Below are positions 10,730-20,570 of a DNA stretch of 64,000 nt, one piece after another. Position 1 is the first letter of the stretch. Every line of letters starts with the position of its first letter. The notes below the pieces were generated by a model. The model was not told where the DNA came from. It saw only the letters and a program-made list of their open reading frames with translations, and searched no databases. The position numbers and the translations under genes are program-made. Source of the stretch: Crambe crambe (Eukaryota > Porifera > Demospongiae > Poecilosclerida > Crambeidae); NCBI GenBank assembly GCA_963924555.1, contig OZ004582.1, positions 9,147,927 through 9,211,926 on the forward strand. The letters are read 5' to 3'.

Positions 10730-10864
10730 CAGAGCAAAATCCTCAAGGTGATCAGGAAAAACTTGGTAAAGAAGTGTCTTGAGCTGTTCCAAGGTCTTGC
10801 TGAAGATGCTGAAAACTACAAGAAATTTTACAATCATTTCTCCAAGAATATGAAGCTGGGAATC
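10730..10864 (+). pseudogene. HSP90 coding fragment (45 codons)
   Basis: The open stretch begins [20 protein letters not shown] and continues through [13 protein letters not shown] to FSKNMKLGI. This is the highly conserved middle-domain segment of cytosolic HSP90 (usual form [30 protein letters not shown]). It stops abruptly at both ends and is flanked by MITE remnants and the copied DRAM exon. The corresponding place before copies B, D and E has no HSP90. It is a captured exon or cDNA piece, not a working gene. Confidence 0.85.
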
Positions 10865-10918
10865 TGCAACATCCACAACCAAAATGAAGTTTTGGCATCT
10901 TTCTCCTTCATGATACAG

Positions 10919-11107
10919 AAAGGAATCTTTTACATTCTGAGTGCATGCCTTGAGTGGGTTACAGCTGCTTTATTTCTCCTCTACTTCCTCACCTTCCACT
11001 GGAATTTTATGAAGGTTTCCATGGACGTCAGAATCAAGCACAGATACCACCATTCAGATATCCTGTATCAGTCCATTATAGATGATAGGGTGCCCCTGAC
11101 ATTATAG
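10919..11107 (+). pseudogene. Intact copy of the DRAM-like A terminal exon
   Basis: 63 codons including the stop ([20 protein letters not shown] and onward to DDRVPLTL) with the same AG acceptor context (TTCATGATACAG) as exon 7 of copy A. It is open and phase-compatible (phase 0) with exon 6 of copy B, so it could act as an alternative last exon of B. More simply it is a leftover of the tandem duplication unit. Confidence 0.75.
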
Positions 11108-11239
11108 GAGAAGTTTAATGTGTTTGTTTAATTTATATTGTTCCTATTTACATGAATAATAATAATCAGTAATATAAAAGTACTAGGGGGCGTGTGGCAT
11201 GCCATAAATTACTGATTTACGTGACACTTTAATTTACGG

Positions 11240-11250
11240 TTTTATAAATA
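11240..11250 (+). promoter_or_regulatory. TATA-like element upstream of DRAM-like C
   Basis: TTTTATAAATA lies about 40 bp before the ATG of copy C, within the block shared with copies B and E. Confidence 0.35.
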
Positions 11251-11281
11251 CCTAGCTGCAGCTAGCTAGAGGCAGAGCAAA

Positions 11282-14200
11282 ATGCAGTGCAACTGGAAGG
11301 CGTTAGGAATCGAGCTTGCCTTGGTGGCTCTGTTTGGAGTGATGACTGTTGGTTTCATCATCACGTAAGGTTTAATTTGCTCACTAGAAATGAGTCTGAG
11401 CTAATAGCAAGTTTGCTATTTTCTTACTTGTCCCCTAAAATCCTTAGTAGCATCTGGCTAGCTAGCTACCACAAGGGGCCCCCTTGCAGCTAGATAAACA
11501 TTTACAAAAACAATACAGTCTAGTATGTGATGTATGGTGGCTTGATGACCAGTCTCTATTGTATGGATGTGATCACATGTTTTCCTATTGTGATCGTATC
11601 TATATAATAATGTGCTTGTTATTATAATTATGGCACAGGTACATGGTATCCGTTGGTAAAGAACATGTGTCTCCATACCTCCCCTATATTAGGTGAGTTA
11701 ATAACAAAGAGGTATTGGTCCTGTCCTAACTATCAAGTAACAAGTTTGTTTTCAAAAAGACTTGTGCCTCGGCACTGGTAGAATATGAGGTAGTACAGTG
11801 CACACTGTTGAAATTCAATTCTAGCTAAGCTTATGTATATAAACATCAAATGAAATTCGAGTTAGCCAGTGCCCTCTGATTGGCTTTTCAAATATTCACT
11901 TCCATGCAAGGCCTGTAGTTGATCTCATTGTTCTTCTCTCTCTCTCTCTCTCTCTGGTCTTGGCTTTCCTGTTGCCAGCTGGCCTGTCTTAAGCTTTCTT
12001 CATGATTAGACTGCTGTCTCTGCTGTTACTGTTCTTTGCTTTCTGGCAGCTCTTGGCTTTCCTGTAGCCTGGCTAATCATGCCAGATCATGTACACTACC
12101 TTGTTGAAATGTTCACTTGTCAATCACAACTTGCCCAGACTGCCCATGTCTCTGCTGTTTATGTCGGTTACTTTCTTTCTCACTGTCTGAGCTTGTCTCT
12201 TGGTCCATTCATACTTGAATAACAGCTAGTTGTTTGACTATCTACACGTGCAATGTAGATTGCGTGGGTGTAAGTTACATGAACGCGTGGGTGTGCTACT
12301 ATTATGACCTACGTACCACCACCATGCATAGTTGATCCCCCCCCCCCCCCCCCCCCCCGAGGCAAAAAACTTGTTATATCAGCATTTTATTTATAGCATC
12401 CTGTTTGAATTAAGAAACCAATCAGGTGTCTCATTGCAATGGAGACATGTACCTCTCTAATCTGGAGACATGTACCCCTTACCCCTATCTAATCTGGACA
12501 AGTCCCTAAAAAATGTCAGCATTGTGAAGTTTTGCTGTGCATATTTTCATGTTGTCGATTATTATTATGAACAGTGACACAGGTGCTGATCCGCCAGAGA
12601 GTTGCATATTCAGCCTCGTCTGCAGTGTTGGAGCAATACTTGGTAAGTTTTGAAAGTCTGAAATGAAGTCATTTACTTGCATTCACTCTTCACCTCAAAC
12701 TCTTCTGTATAATGCCAATAATGATGACACACATTATTCCGAAGTAGTTATGCCAGACAGCAGTTGAATCCTGGCTTCTTAATAAGGTCTTGGGGGATAG
12801 CTGTCACTAGGCACACGTTGATTGTGAACTTGTCCACTACTAAAGTATAGTGCCATAGTTCAGTTATCATGTACTCTCACACATCAAGATATTACACACT
12901 ATTCTGGAGGCTGACATAACAAATTGTTTATATTTTTTACTTACTTCTAGTTCTAACATATTTGGAATCATGTGATCTATGATTATTAAATGAATCTGCT
13001 TTAGTGAGTCAGCACATTGTGTGTGCATGATTACCAATCATTTCCTTCCCCCCTCCAGTTCTAATGATCACAGTCATTCGGTACAAACACATTGCCGAGT
13101 TTTTCTACAACACTAGTGTCAATCTAAAGTACCTCAATATTGCTTCCACCGTGCTGGGTGTCCTCTGTGTCTTTGGTCTTTTGCTTGTGGGGAGTTTCCA
13201 GGTAATTATGCCATAATTAATTACTACTATGTACCAGGGCTGCATTTAAGATTTGCTAAATCTTAAGGGGAGGTCTCCCCTAGCCCTGAGTACTATGTAC
13301 ATATGTTGATAGCTTAGCATACTTTGATTCCGAATCTGTCCCCAAGGCTAATGAGTTATGGGGAATAGATGTGTGTCCCTGGACTGAAAAATATCCTTTG
13401 CTATGATCTCTACTACGCATGCTTTTATCTTTTAAAACTAGGATGACAAGGTGCTAACCATCCATTTCCTTGGTGCCATCATGGTTTTTGGATGTGGAAC
13501 GCTCTTTGCCTGGCTCCAGCTGATCGTCGGCTACAAAATATACCACAGCGACTTGAGTAGTAATAAATTTCTGAAGTGTGTTCTCATATTCAGACTCGTC
13601 CTCTGTCTTATCTGCACATTTGCCTTCATTGGAAGTGAGTTGTATGCATATAATATAGAAGGAAGAGGCCCCTTTAATTCGTATAATCCTCTCAGTAATG
13701 TGTACCTTAAACACCCATCCCAGCCCATCTTTGTCCCAGGCCTAGTACATACTAAGGTGTGTTCTTTATTTATACTTCCATGAATATGGTCTACATAGCA
13801 GTGAGTGAGTAGTCAAGTGACTCTTTTTGTTTGTAAGTTTGTTATAATGCCTAATTATTGTATGCTACAGCTATGTTGTTCACACCAATCTCCATGGCCC
13901 ACTATACTAAGCTAGAAGGTGACTGTAAGCACTGTTGGACAGCAGCAAATGGGGTAAGTGATGGCGATAACCTCGTACCCGGCCCACTTTTTTTGCAGGG
14001 TGCGAAGGACCTGGTATCAATTGCATGTGCATGCGCTTAATTAAACACGTAATAACACGTAAAATCACACACATGGTGAATGATGTAATCATATGTAGCA
14101 CGTCTGTGTTCTATCAGCTTAATAATAGCTTTAGCTAGCTAGCTAGATCTGGCTCCAGACCTGATCCATATCAATCAAATAAAGTGAGACACAACAAGAA

Positions 14201-15102
14201 CAGCATTATCCATCTCAAGCCAAGCTTGTGGTCAAAAACAAAAAGTAAGACATGGTACTTTGATAGCAACAACTCTTCTCGTCTACGCAGCTTGCCACAG
14301 AACACTTGTGAGAGTTGAATCTAGTGCAGAAAGAGCAAAAGCAACAGAACAGTCTCTAGCTAGAGCTGCTGACTCAGCTCTCAAAATTATAATGATGTAA
14401 CGTTTATTATGATTTGTGTAACGGATGTGCCTGAAAGTATAGAGAATCCCTTTAATTAAAGGGCTGGAGCGCATGCACGTGCAATTGATATCGATACCAG
14501 GCCCTTAAATTCGTTTTTCCACCGTCCCGCGAAAAAAGCAGGCCAAGATCCCTAATTTCTACTCTCCCCTAATCCTGGTTTATATGGCTCATGAATTTAA
14601 GATTACTCGTGCATACTAGTTGTAGCTAAGGGAAAGAGGATGACCAGAGAATGGAGGCGTGTGTAATAATTGAAGACAGGATCATACCTCTTGAAAATGA
14701 CTGCTAAATTTAAGTGCCTAAGATTTAAGTGCCTAGATTGATTGCTGTCGTTTGATTAGTTAGCCAAAGGGGAACATGAACACACACTAAAAGTAAAAAT
14801 AAAGGGGGAAGGAAAGCTTCACCCCTTAATTAATTAAAGCACTAATTATCATCCCATATGCCTTCATACATGCACAGTTGACAGGCTATGTTCTCCACAT
14901 CATCAGTACAGTATGCGAATGGATCATGTCTCTGGCCTTTCTCCTCTACTTCCTCACGTTCCACCAGGACTTCGTGGAAATCTCCGTCAATGTTTCTGTC
15001 CAGTCTCGATACAACAATAATGAGTTGGGCAATGAAACTACAATCAATGAAAAAACTCCTCTCACAGGAGCTACTGTCACTGAAAAAACTCCTGTCACAT
15101 GA
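11282..15102 (+). CDS. DRAM-family membrane protein, copy C
   Basis: Exons 11282-11364, 11639-11692, 12575-12642, 13059-13201, 13442-13634, 13871-13953, 14878-15102; 282 aa. The start has one extra codon relative to B, D and E (MQCNWKALG against MWNCKALG). Family motifs are intact: [55 protein letters not shown]. The hydrophilic tail has two TEK/NEKTP-type repeats (NEKTPLTG, TEKTPVT). Intron 2 and intron 6 each hold an insertion; the intron 6 insertion is shared with copy D. Probably a six-pass endolysosomal protein, as for the family. Confidence 0.88.
11740..12375. mobile_element. Probable inverted-repeat insertion in intron 2 of copy C
   Basis: Absent from copies D and E at this site. It starts ACAAGTTTGTTTTCAAAAAG with TGCCTCGG shortly after, and ends in CCGAGGCAAAAAACTTGTT, so the ends are inverted over about 20 bp with mismatches. 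It contains a (CT)n run at 11933-11955 and a long poly-C near 12338-12358. No target duplication is clear and no ORF is present. Confidence 0.45.
13968..14544. mobile_element. Inverted-repeat element in intron 6 of copy C
   Basis: It starts TAACCTCGTACCCGGCCCAC. Left and right inner blocks CCTGGTATCAATTGCATG and its inverse are present, but the outermost right end is eroded (GCAGGCC then AAGATCC). The same element lies at the same intron position in copy D and is absent from B and E. Confidence 0.7.
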
Positions 15103-16053
15103 TTATTATGTACATATGTATAACTATTAAGCAGTATGATGTCTCTTGAACATAATTATAATTGTGATGAATCTTCATCCTGTTTTCCATTTTCATGTAT
15201 ATATGCTACACCATGAACCTTTTGGGAGAATTGAGAATACCTGAAGAAACTAGCTTTTAAACTAACATAGATTCTATCATGCACTCTGTCATGTCAGGGG
15301 AGTAGGGTAACTGGGCAGTAAAATTTTCTTGGAAAACAAAACCGTTTACACTATGAAAGATATCCTGTAGCCTGAAGCCTGAAGGAAACTTAATAAGGAA
15401 ATACATAGGATACACAAGGCCATGGCACTCGTTTATTATGCCCTTGCAAAATTAACTGTTTCCTCTTGGAAAGACAAAAGAAACCTTGTTTATAGTGTTA
15501 GTTCAGTAATCATTTTTACTAGTGGCCAAATTTCAGCCATGGGGGTCGAAATGTTTCCACCACAAGCATGCAGCCCCACCAAATCCCAAAATTCTAGCTA
15601 CCCTCTTGCTGTTATGATTTTACTATTTATTATTATCAGCCAAACAATAATAATTAAGGCAAATTAAATTATGTAGGCTTAAAATCATTAGTCTTCTAAA
15701 CTATCATTGTCTCTCTCATTGGTGTGGATGTGATTCAGATTGAAATGGAGATCTTCCCTCCACGAGGAAAAGAGGCCAGTTGTCATCATTGCGACCTGAG
15801 TGAGCAGCACTCAAAATGCATGGTAAGCCATGGCCTTCCACTGGGATTTTATGAAGGTTTCCATGGACGTCAGAATCAAGCACAGATACCACCATTCAGA
15901 TATCAGTCCATCATAGATGATAGGGTGCCCCTGACATTATAGGAGAAAGTACGTATACGCGTAGGGGGCGTGTGCACGCATGTGACACTTTAGCTTAGCT
16001 AGCCAGCTAGCTTCTGCTATTAAAAAAGGTGACATCTGGCTAGACAGAGGAAA
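15103..16053. other. C-D intergenic stretch with truncated duplicate pieces
   Basis: No complete gene. It contains C's 3' flank, a block beginning at 15719 shared with the B-C and E-downstream gaps, and from 15835 to 15942 only the last third of the DRAM-like A terminal exon (GDFM-type region to DDRVPLTL), fused directly to that block. The junction shows a deletion relative to the B-C gap. The TATA-like motif of the B, C and E upstream regions is missing here. Confidence 0.65.
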
Positions 16054-19000
16054 ATGTGGAATTGCAAGGCGTTAGGGATCGAGCTTGCCTTGGTGGCTCT
16101 GTTTGGAGTGATGACTGTTGGTTTCATCATCACGTAAGGTTTAATTTGCTAACTATTAAACTAGAGTTATAGATAGCAAATTTGCAAGCTACTTTCTTGC
16201 TTGATAGGGTTAACGTTTAGGTAGAATAACTAACTGAATATTCACAAGCCCCTTGCAGCTAGATAATGTTTACAATAACAGTCTAGTATAGTGGATGTGA
16301 TCACATGATCTACTTTCCTATTGTGATCATAAGGCCAGACCTAATAGATTTTCTGTTGCTCGGGGCCACCTGGGTCTATTTTTAGTCAAACTGAAATAAA
16401 AATGAATATCATTAACAGAGCCACTATCGGCTCAATTTGGCTGTAAAATAAGCAATTTTTTAGCTTTGTTGATCTTCTGGTGTGAAAAAAAAAATTTTTT
16501 TCGGTCACCCGGGTCACTTTTTTGCACTCAGCAGCCCGAGCAACAGAGGTCTGACCTAATAATAATTATGGCACAGGTACGTGGTATCCGTTGGTAAAGA
16601 ACATGTATCTCCATACCTCCCCTATATCAGGTGAGTTAATAACAACAAAGAGGTATTGGTCCTGTCCTAACTATCAAGTAAAAAACCCATTATGCCATTG
16701 CATTTTAGTTATTGAATAAAGAAAGGAGATTTTCTAGTGATGAAATCACCTCAAAGAGCATTCAATAACCAATCAGGTGTCCCATTGCAATGGAGACATG
16801 TACCCCTAATACGCCTCTCTAATCTGGAGACATGTACCCCTTACCCCTATCTAATCTGGACAAGTCCCCAAAAAATGTCAGCATTGTGAAGTTTTGCTGT
16901 GCATATTTTCATGTTAGTCGATTATTATTATGAACAGTGACACAGGTGCTGATCCGCCAGAGAGTTGCATATTCAGCCTCGTCTGCAGTGTTGGAGCAAT
17001 ACTTGGTAAGTTTTGAAAGTCTGAAATGAAGTCATTTACTTGCATTCACTCTTCACCTCAAGTGTTACCCTAAACTCTTCTGTATAAAAGCCATTCCCAA
17101 CTTGGTCTTCTCTGTATAATAACGATGGCACACATTATTCCGAAGTAGTTATGTCAGACAGCAGTTGAATCCTGGCTTCTTAATAAGATCTTGGGGGAAG
17201 CTGTCACTAGGCACACTTTGATGCTAAAGCGTTTGTGAACTTGTCCACTACTAAAGTATAGTGCCATGAAGTGTGTATAGAGTGGATTGTGTTTTATCCT
17301 GTACTCTCACACATTGAGATATTGCACACTATTCTAGAGGCTGACATGACAAGTTAATTAGTCTGTTCGCATTTATTACATACTTCTGGACATACTTACT
17401 TACACATACTTACATATTTGGAGTCATGTGATCTATAATCATTAAATGAATCTAAATAGTGAGTCAGCACACATAGCAATCTTTCCCCCCCCCCCCCCCC
17501 CCCCCCCCTCCAGTTCTACTGATCACAGTCATTCGATATAAACGCATTGCCAAGTTTTTCTACAACGACACTGTCAATCTAAAGTGTCTCAACATCACTT
17601 CTACCATGCTGGGTGTCCTCTGTGTCTTTGGTCTCTTGCTTGTGGGGAGTTTCCAGGTAAATTATGCCATACTATGTGACAGTACCAGGGCTGCATTTAA
17701 GATTTTTGTATGGAATATCCAAGGTATGTGCTTTTTCAGGGGGTATGATGCTAATGTGTTTATTCGTATGGAGTACTTTATTAAGGGGAAGTCTCCCCCT
17801 CCCAAATGTAGCCCTGAGTACAGGTACATATGTTGATATCAAATATAATAACATAGCTTAGCATATTTTATACAGTCCCCAAGGCTAATGAATAGATGTG
17901 TGTCCATGGACTAAAAGGTGTCTTATGCTATGATCTTGATTCGTTCTACTATGCATGTAGCACACTCTTCTTTTAAAACTAGGATGACAAGGTGGAAGCC
18001 ATCCATTTCCTTGGTGCCATCATGGTCTTTGGATGTGGAACGCTCTTTGCCTGGCTCCAGCTGATCATCGGCTTCAAAATATACCACAGCGACTTGAGTA
18101 GTAATAAATTTCTGAAGTGCGTTATCATATTCAGACTCGTCCTCTGTCTTATCTGCACATTTGCCTTCATTGGAAGTGAGTTGTATGCATATAACATACT
18201 TATGGAGAAGGAAGAGGCCCCTTAATTTGTCATCCCAGCCCATCTTTGTCCCAACTCTAGTACATGCTATGTGTATATTATTCAGTGAGTGAGTAGTCAA
18301 GTGACTCTTTTTATCTGTAAGTTTGTTATAATGCTGAATTATTGTATGCTACAGCTGTGGTGTTCATGCTACTCTCCTCGGCCCACTATACTAAGCTAGA
18401 AGGTGACTGTAAGCACTGTTGGACAGCAGCAAATGGGGTAAGTGATGGCGATAACCTCATACCCAGGCCCGCTTTTTTTGCAGGGCGCGAAGGGCCTGGT
18501 ATCAATTGCATGTGCGTGCGCTTAATTAAACACAACTATTGTAAAATTACGCACATGGTGAATGATGTAATCATCAAAACGTATGTAGCACGTAAAGCTA
18601 GCTAGCTAGATCTGATCCATATCAATGAAATAAAGTGAGACACAACAAGAACAGCACTATCCGTCTCGAGCCAAGCTTATGGTCAATAACAAAAAGTAAG
18701 ATATGATAGCAACAACTCTTCTCGTCTAACCAGTTGGTAGTGACACAAACACATCACTTCTTTCATACACAGCTTGCCACAGAGCGCTTCTGAGAGTTGA
18801 ACCTAGTGCAGAAAGAGCAAAAGCAACAGAACAGTCTCTAGCTAGAGCTGCTGACTCAGCTCTTAAAATTACACTGATGTAACGTTTATTATGATTTGTG
18901 TAACGGATGTGCCCGAAAGTATAGATAATCCCTTTAATTAAAGGGCTGGAGCACATACACGTGCAATTGATATCGATACCAGGCCCTTAAATTCGTTTTT

Positions 19001-19574
19001 CCACCGTCCCGCGAAAAAAGCGGGCCTAGTGATGGCAAGATCCCTAATTTCTACTCTCCCCTAATCCTGGTTTATACGGCTCATGAATTCAAGATTACTC
19101 GTGCATACTAGTTGTAGCTAAGGGAAAGAGGATGACCAGAGAATGAAGGCGTGTGTAATAATTGAAGACAGTAATAATCCCCCACTAGGATCATACCCCT
19201 AGAAAATAACTGCTAAATATGACTGTCGTTTGACTAGTTAGCCAAAGGGGAACAGGAACATACACTAAAAATAAAGGGGGAAGGAAAGCTTCACCCCTTA
19301 ATTAATTAAAGCACTAATTATCATCCCATATGCCTTCATACATGCACAGTTGACAGGCTACGCTCTCCACATCATAAGTACAGTATGCGAATGGATCATG
19401 TCTCTGGCCTTTCTCCTCTACTTCCTCACGTTCCACCAGGACTTCGTGGAAATCTCCGTCAATGTTTCTGTCCAGTCTCGATACAACAATAATGAGTTGG
19501 GCAATGAAACTACAATCAATGAAAAAACTCCTCTCACAGGAGCTACTGTCACTGAAAAAACTCCTATCACATGA
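16054..19574 (+). CDS. DRAM-family membrane protein, copy D
   Basis: Exons 16054-16133, 16577-16630, 16938-17005, 17514-17656, 17983-18175, 18355-18437, 19350-19574; 281 aa. Its last exon is almost identical to that of copy C (same NEKTPLTGATVTEKTP tail, ending in PIT), and the two share an intron 6 insertion, so C and D are the youngest pair. Motifs: [66 protein letters not shown]. Exon 6 differs at its start (TVVFMLLSSAHYTK). A poly-C tract of about 24 forms the acceptor of exon 4. The promoter block appears shortened. Confidence 0.87.
16336..16558. mobile_element. Possible short inverted-repeat element in intron 1 of copy D
   Basis: GGCCAGACCT with CTGTTGCTCGGG on the left, and CCCGAGCAACAG with AGGTCTGACCT on the right, are inverted. 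The interior is AT-rich. Copies B, C and E lack this stretch at this place. The target duplication is not clear. Confidence 0.45.
18452..19029. mobile_element. Inverted-repeat element in intron 6 of copy D, 9-bp target duplication
   Basis: It starts TAACCTCATACCCAGGCCC and ends GCGGGCCTAG, with inner inverted blocks around CCTGGTATCAATTGCA. It is flanked by TGATGGCGA (18443-18451) and TGATGGCAA (19030-19038); copy B keeps the uninterrupted GTGATGGCGAGATCC. About a dozen bases of the right end are lost. It is the same insertion as 13968-14544 in copy C. Confidence 0.75.
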
Positions 19575-19814
19575 TTATTATGTACATGTGTATAGCTAGT
19601 AAGCAATGTGATGTCTCTTGAACATAATTATAATTCTGATGAATTGTGTACTCATCATGTTATTCCATTATTCATGTACTACTTTTGGGAGAATTGCTCT
19701 AGCTACTTGGATAGTATAAACTAACATAGGTTCTATCATGCACTCCACGCCCCTTACTTTATAAAATAGGAACAATAATAATTAAACAAACACATTATGG
19801 ACACAAAACTTCTC

Positions 19815-19974
19815 CTATAATGTCAGGGGCACCCTATCATCCATGATGGACTGATACAGGATATGGTATCCGTGCTTGATTCTGACGTCCATGGAAACCT
19901 TCACGAGAAGGTGAGGAAGTAGAGGAGAAATAAAGCAGCTGTAACCCAGCACTCAGAATGTAAAAGATTCTTTT
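19815..19974 (-). pseudogene. Broken, inverted copy of the DRAM-like A terminal exon
   Basis: On the minus strand it reads from the GATACAG acceptor through FYILSA-like sequence to the DDRVPLTL stop, but two internal deletions (about 29 bp in all) break the frame. It is 160 bp against 189 bp in the intact exon. Confidence 0.75.
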
Positions 19975-20495
19975 CTGTATCATGAAGGAGAAAGAAGTCT
20001 TGGTTGCAAAGCAGGAAATAATTATATGGAACCTCCGATAAAGGATACTCCCAAACCTCTCAACAAAGGACAGTTTAAAAGTACCTTTGAGGCTTTGAAC
20101 CTCCGATATTTTGGGATCAGCCACTTTGTGGAGGTTGTCCTTTTCTTAGAGGTTAAAAATGTACTAATGCTATGGGGAAGGAGTCCAAAAGAGCATCCTT
20201 TGTTAGGAGGTTGTCCTCTTCTTGGAGACACTATGAACAAGATTTCCCGTCTTTCCAAGAGGAAACACAGTTAATTTTGCAAGGGCATGGCACATTTTAA
20301 ATAAACAAGTGCCATGGCCTTGTGTATCTTATGAATTTCCTTATTGAGTTTCCTTCAGGCTTCAGGCTAGGATATTTTTTATGGTGTATTGTTCTTCCAA
20401 GAAAATTTTACTGGGGCAAGTACCCCAGTTGTCCTACTCCCCTGACGTGACAGCATATCTAAATTATTATTATTATGCGACACTTTAGTTTGCGG

Positions 20496-20505
20496 TTTTA
20501 TAAAC
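20496..20505 (+). promoter_or_regulatory. TATA-like element upstream of DRAM-like E
   Basis: TTTTATAAAC is 66 bp before the first codon's upstream edge, as in copy B, within the conserved GCGACACTTTAGTTTGCGG block. Confidence 0.4.
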
Positions 20506-20570
20506 GGCTGCCAGCTAGCTACTACTAAATAGAAAGGCTTGTTAGCTGACATCTGGCTAGGCAGAGGAAA

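Larger units (their letters stand above)
9912..11281. other. B-C intergenic stretch, mosaic of duplicated pieces
   Basis: No complete gene. In order it holds B's 3' flank, and a block at 10216-10463 that recurs at 15719-15835 and 24478-24730; its translation includes CHHCDLSEEHSKC ending at a GTAAGC, possibly an old exon. Then come a MITE composite (10528-10725), an HSP90 fragment, a copy of the terminal exon of DRAM-like A, and the TATA-containing upstream block of copy C. The same order, with losses, occurs before copies B and D. Confidence 0.7.
19575..20570. other. D-E intergenic stretch containing an inverted block
   Basis: From about 19745 to about 20455 the sequence is the reverse complement of the corresponding A/B/C gaps: copied terminal exon of A (broken), MITE composite, then the TTGCAAGGGCATGG block and the TCCTTCAGGCTTCAGGC block. 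On both sides normal orientation resumes. No gene is present. Confidence 0.75.

Noticed and set aside
15422-15667. Hydrophobic 81-codon ORF in the C-D gap
   Set aside because: The sequence is a duplicated non-coding block (also near 24190 and inverted near 20290) and the frame is not kept in the other copies.
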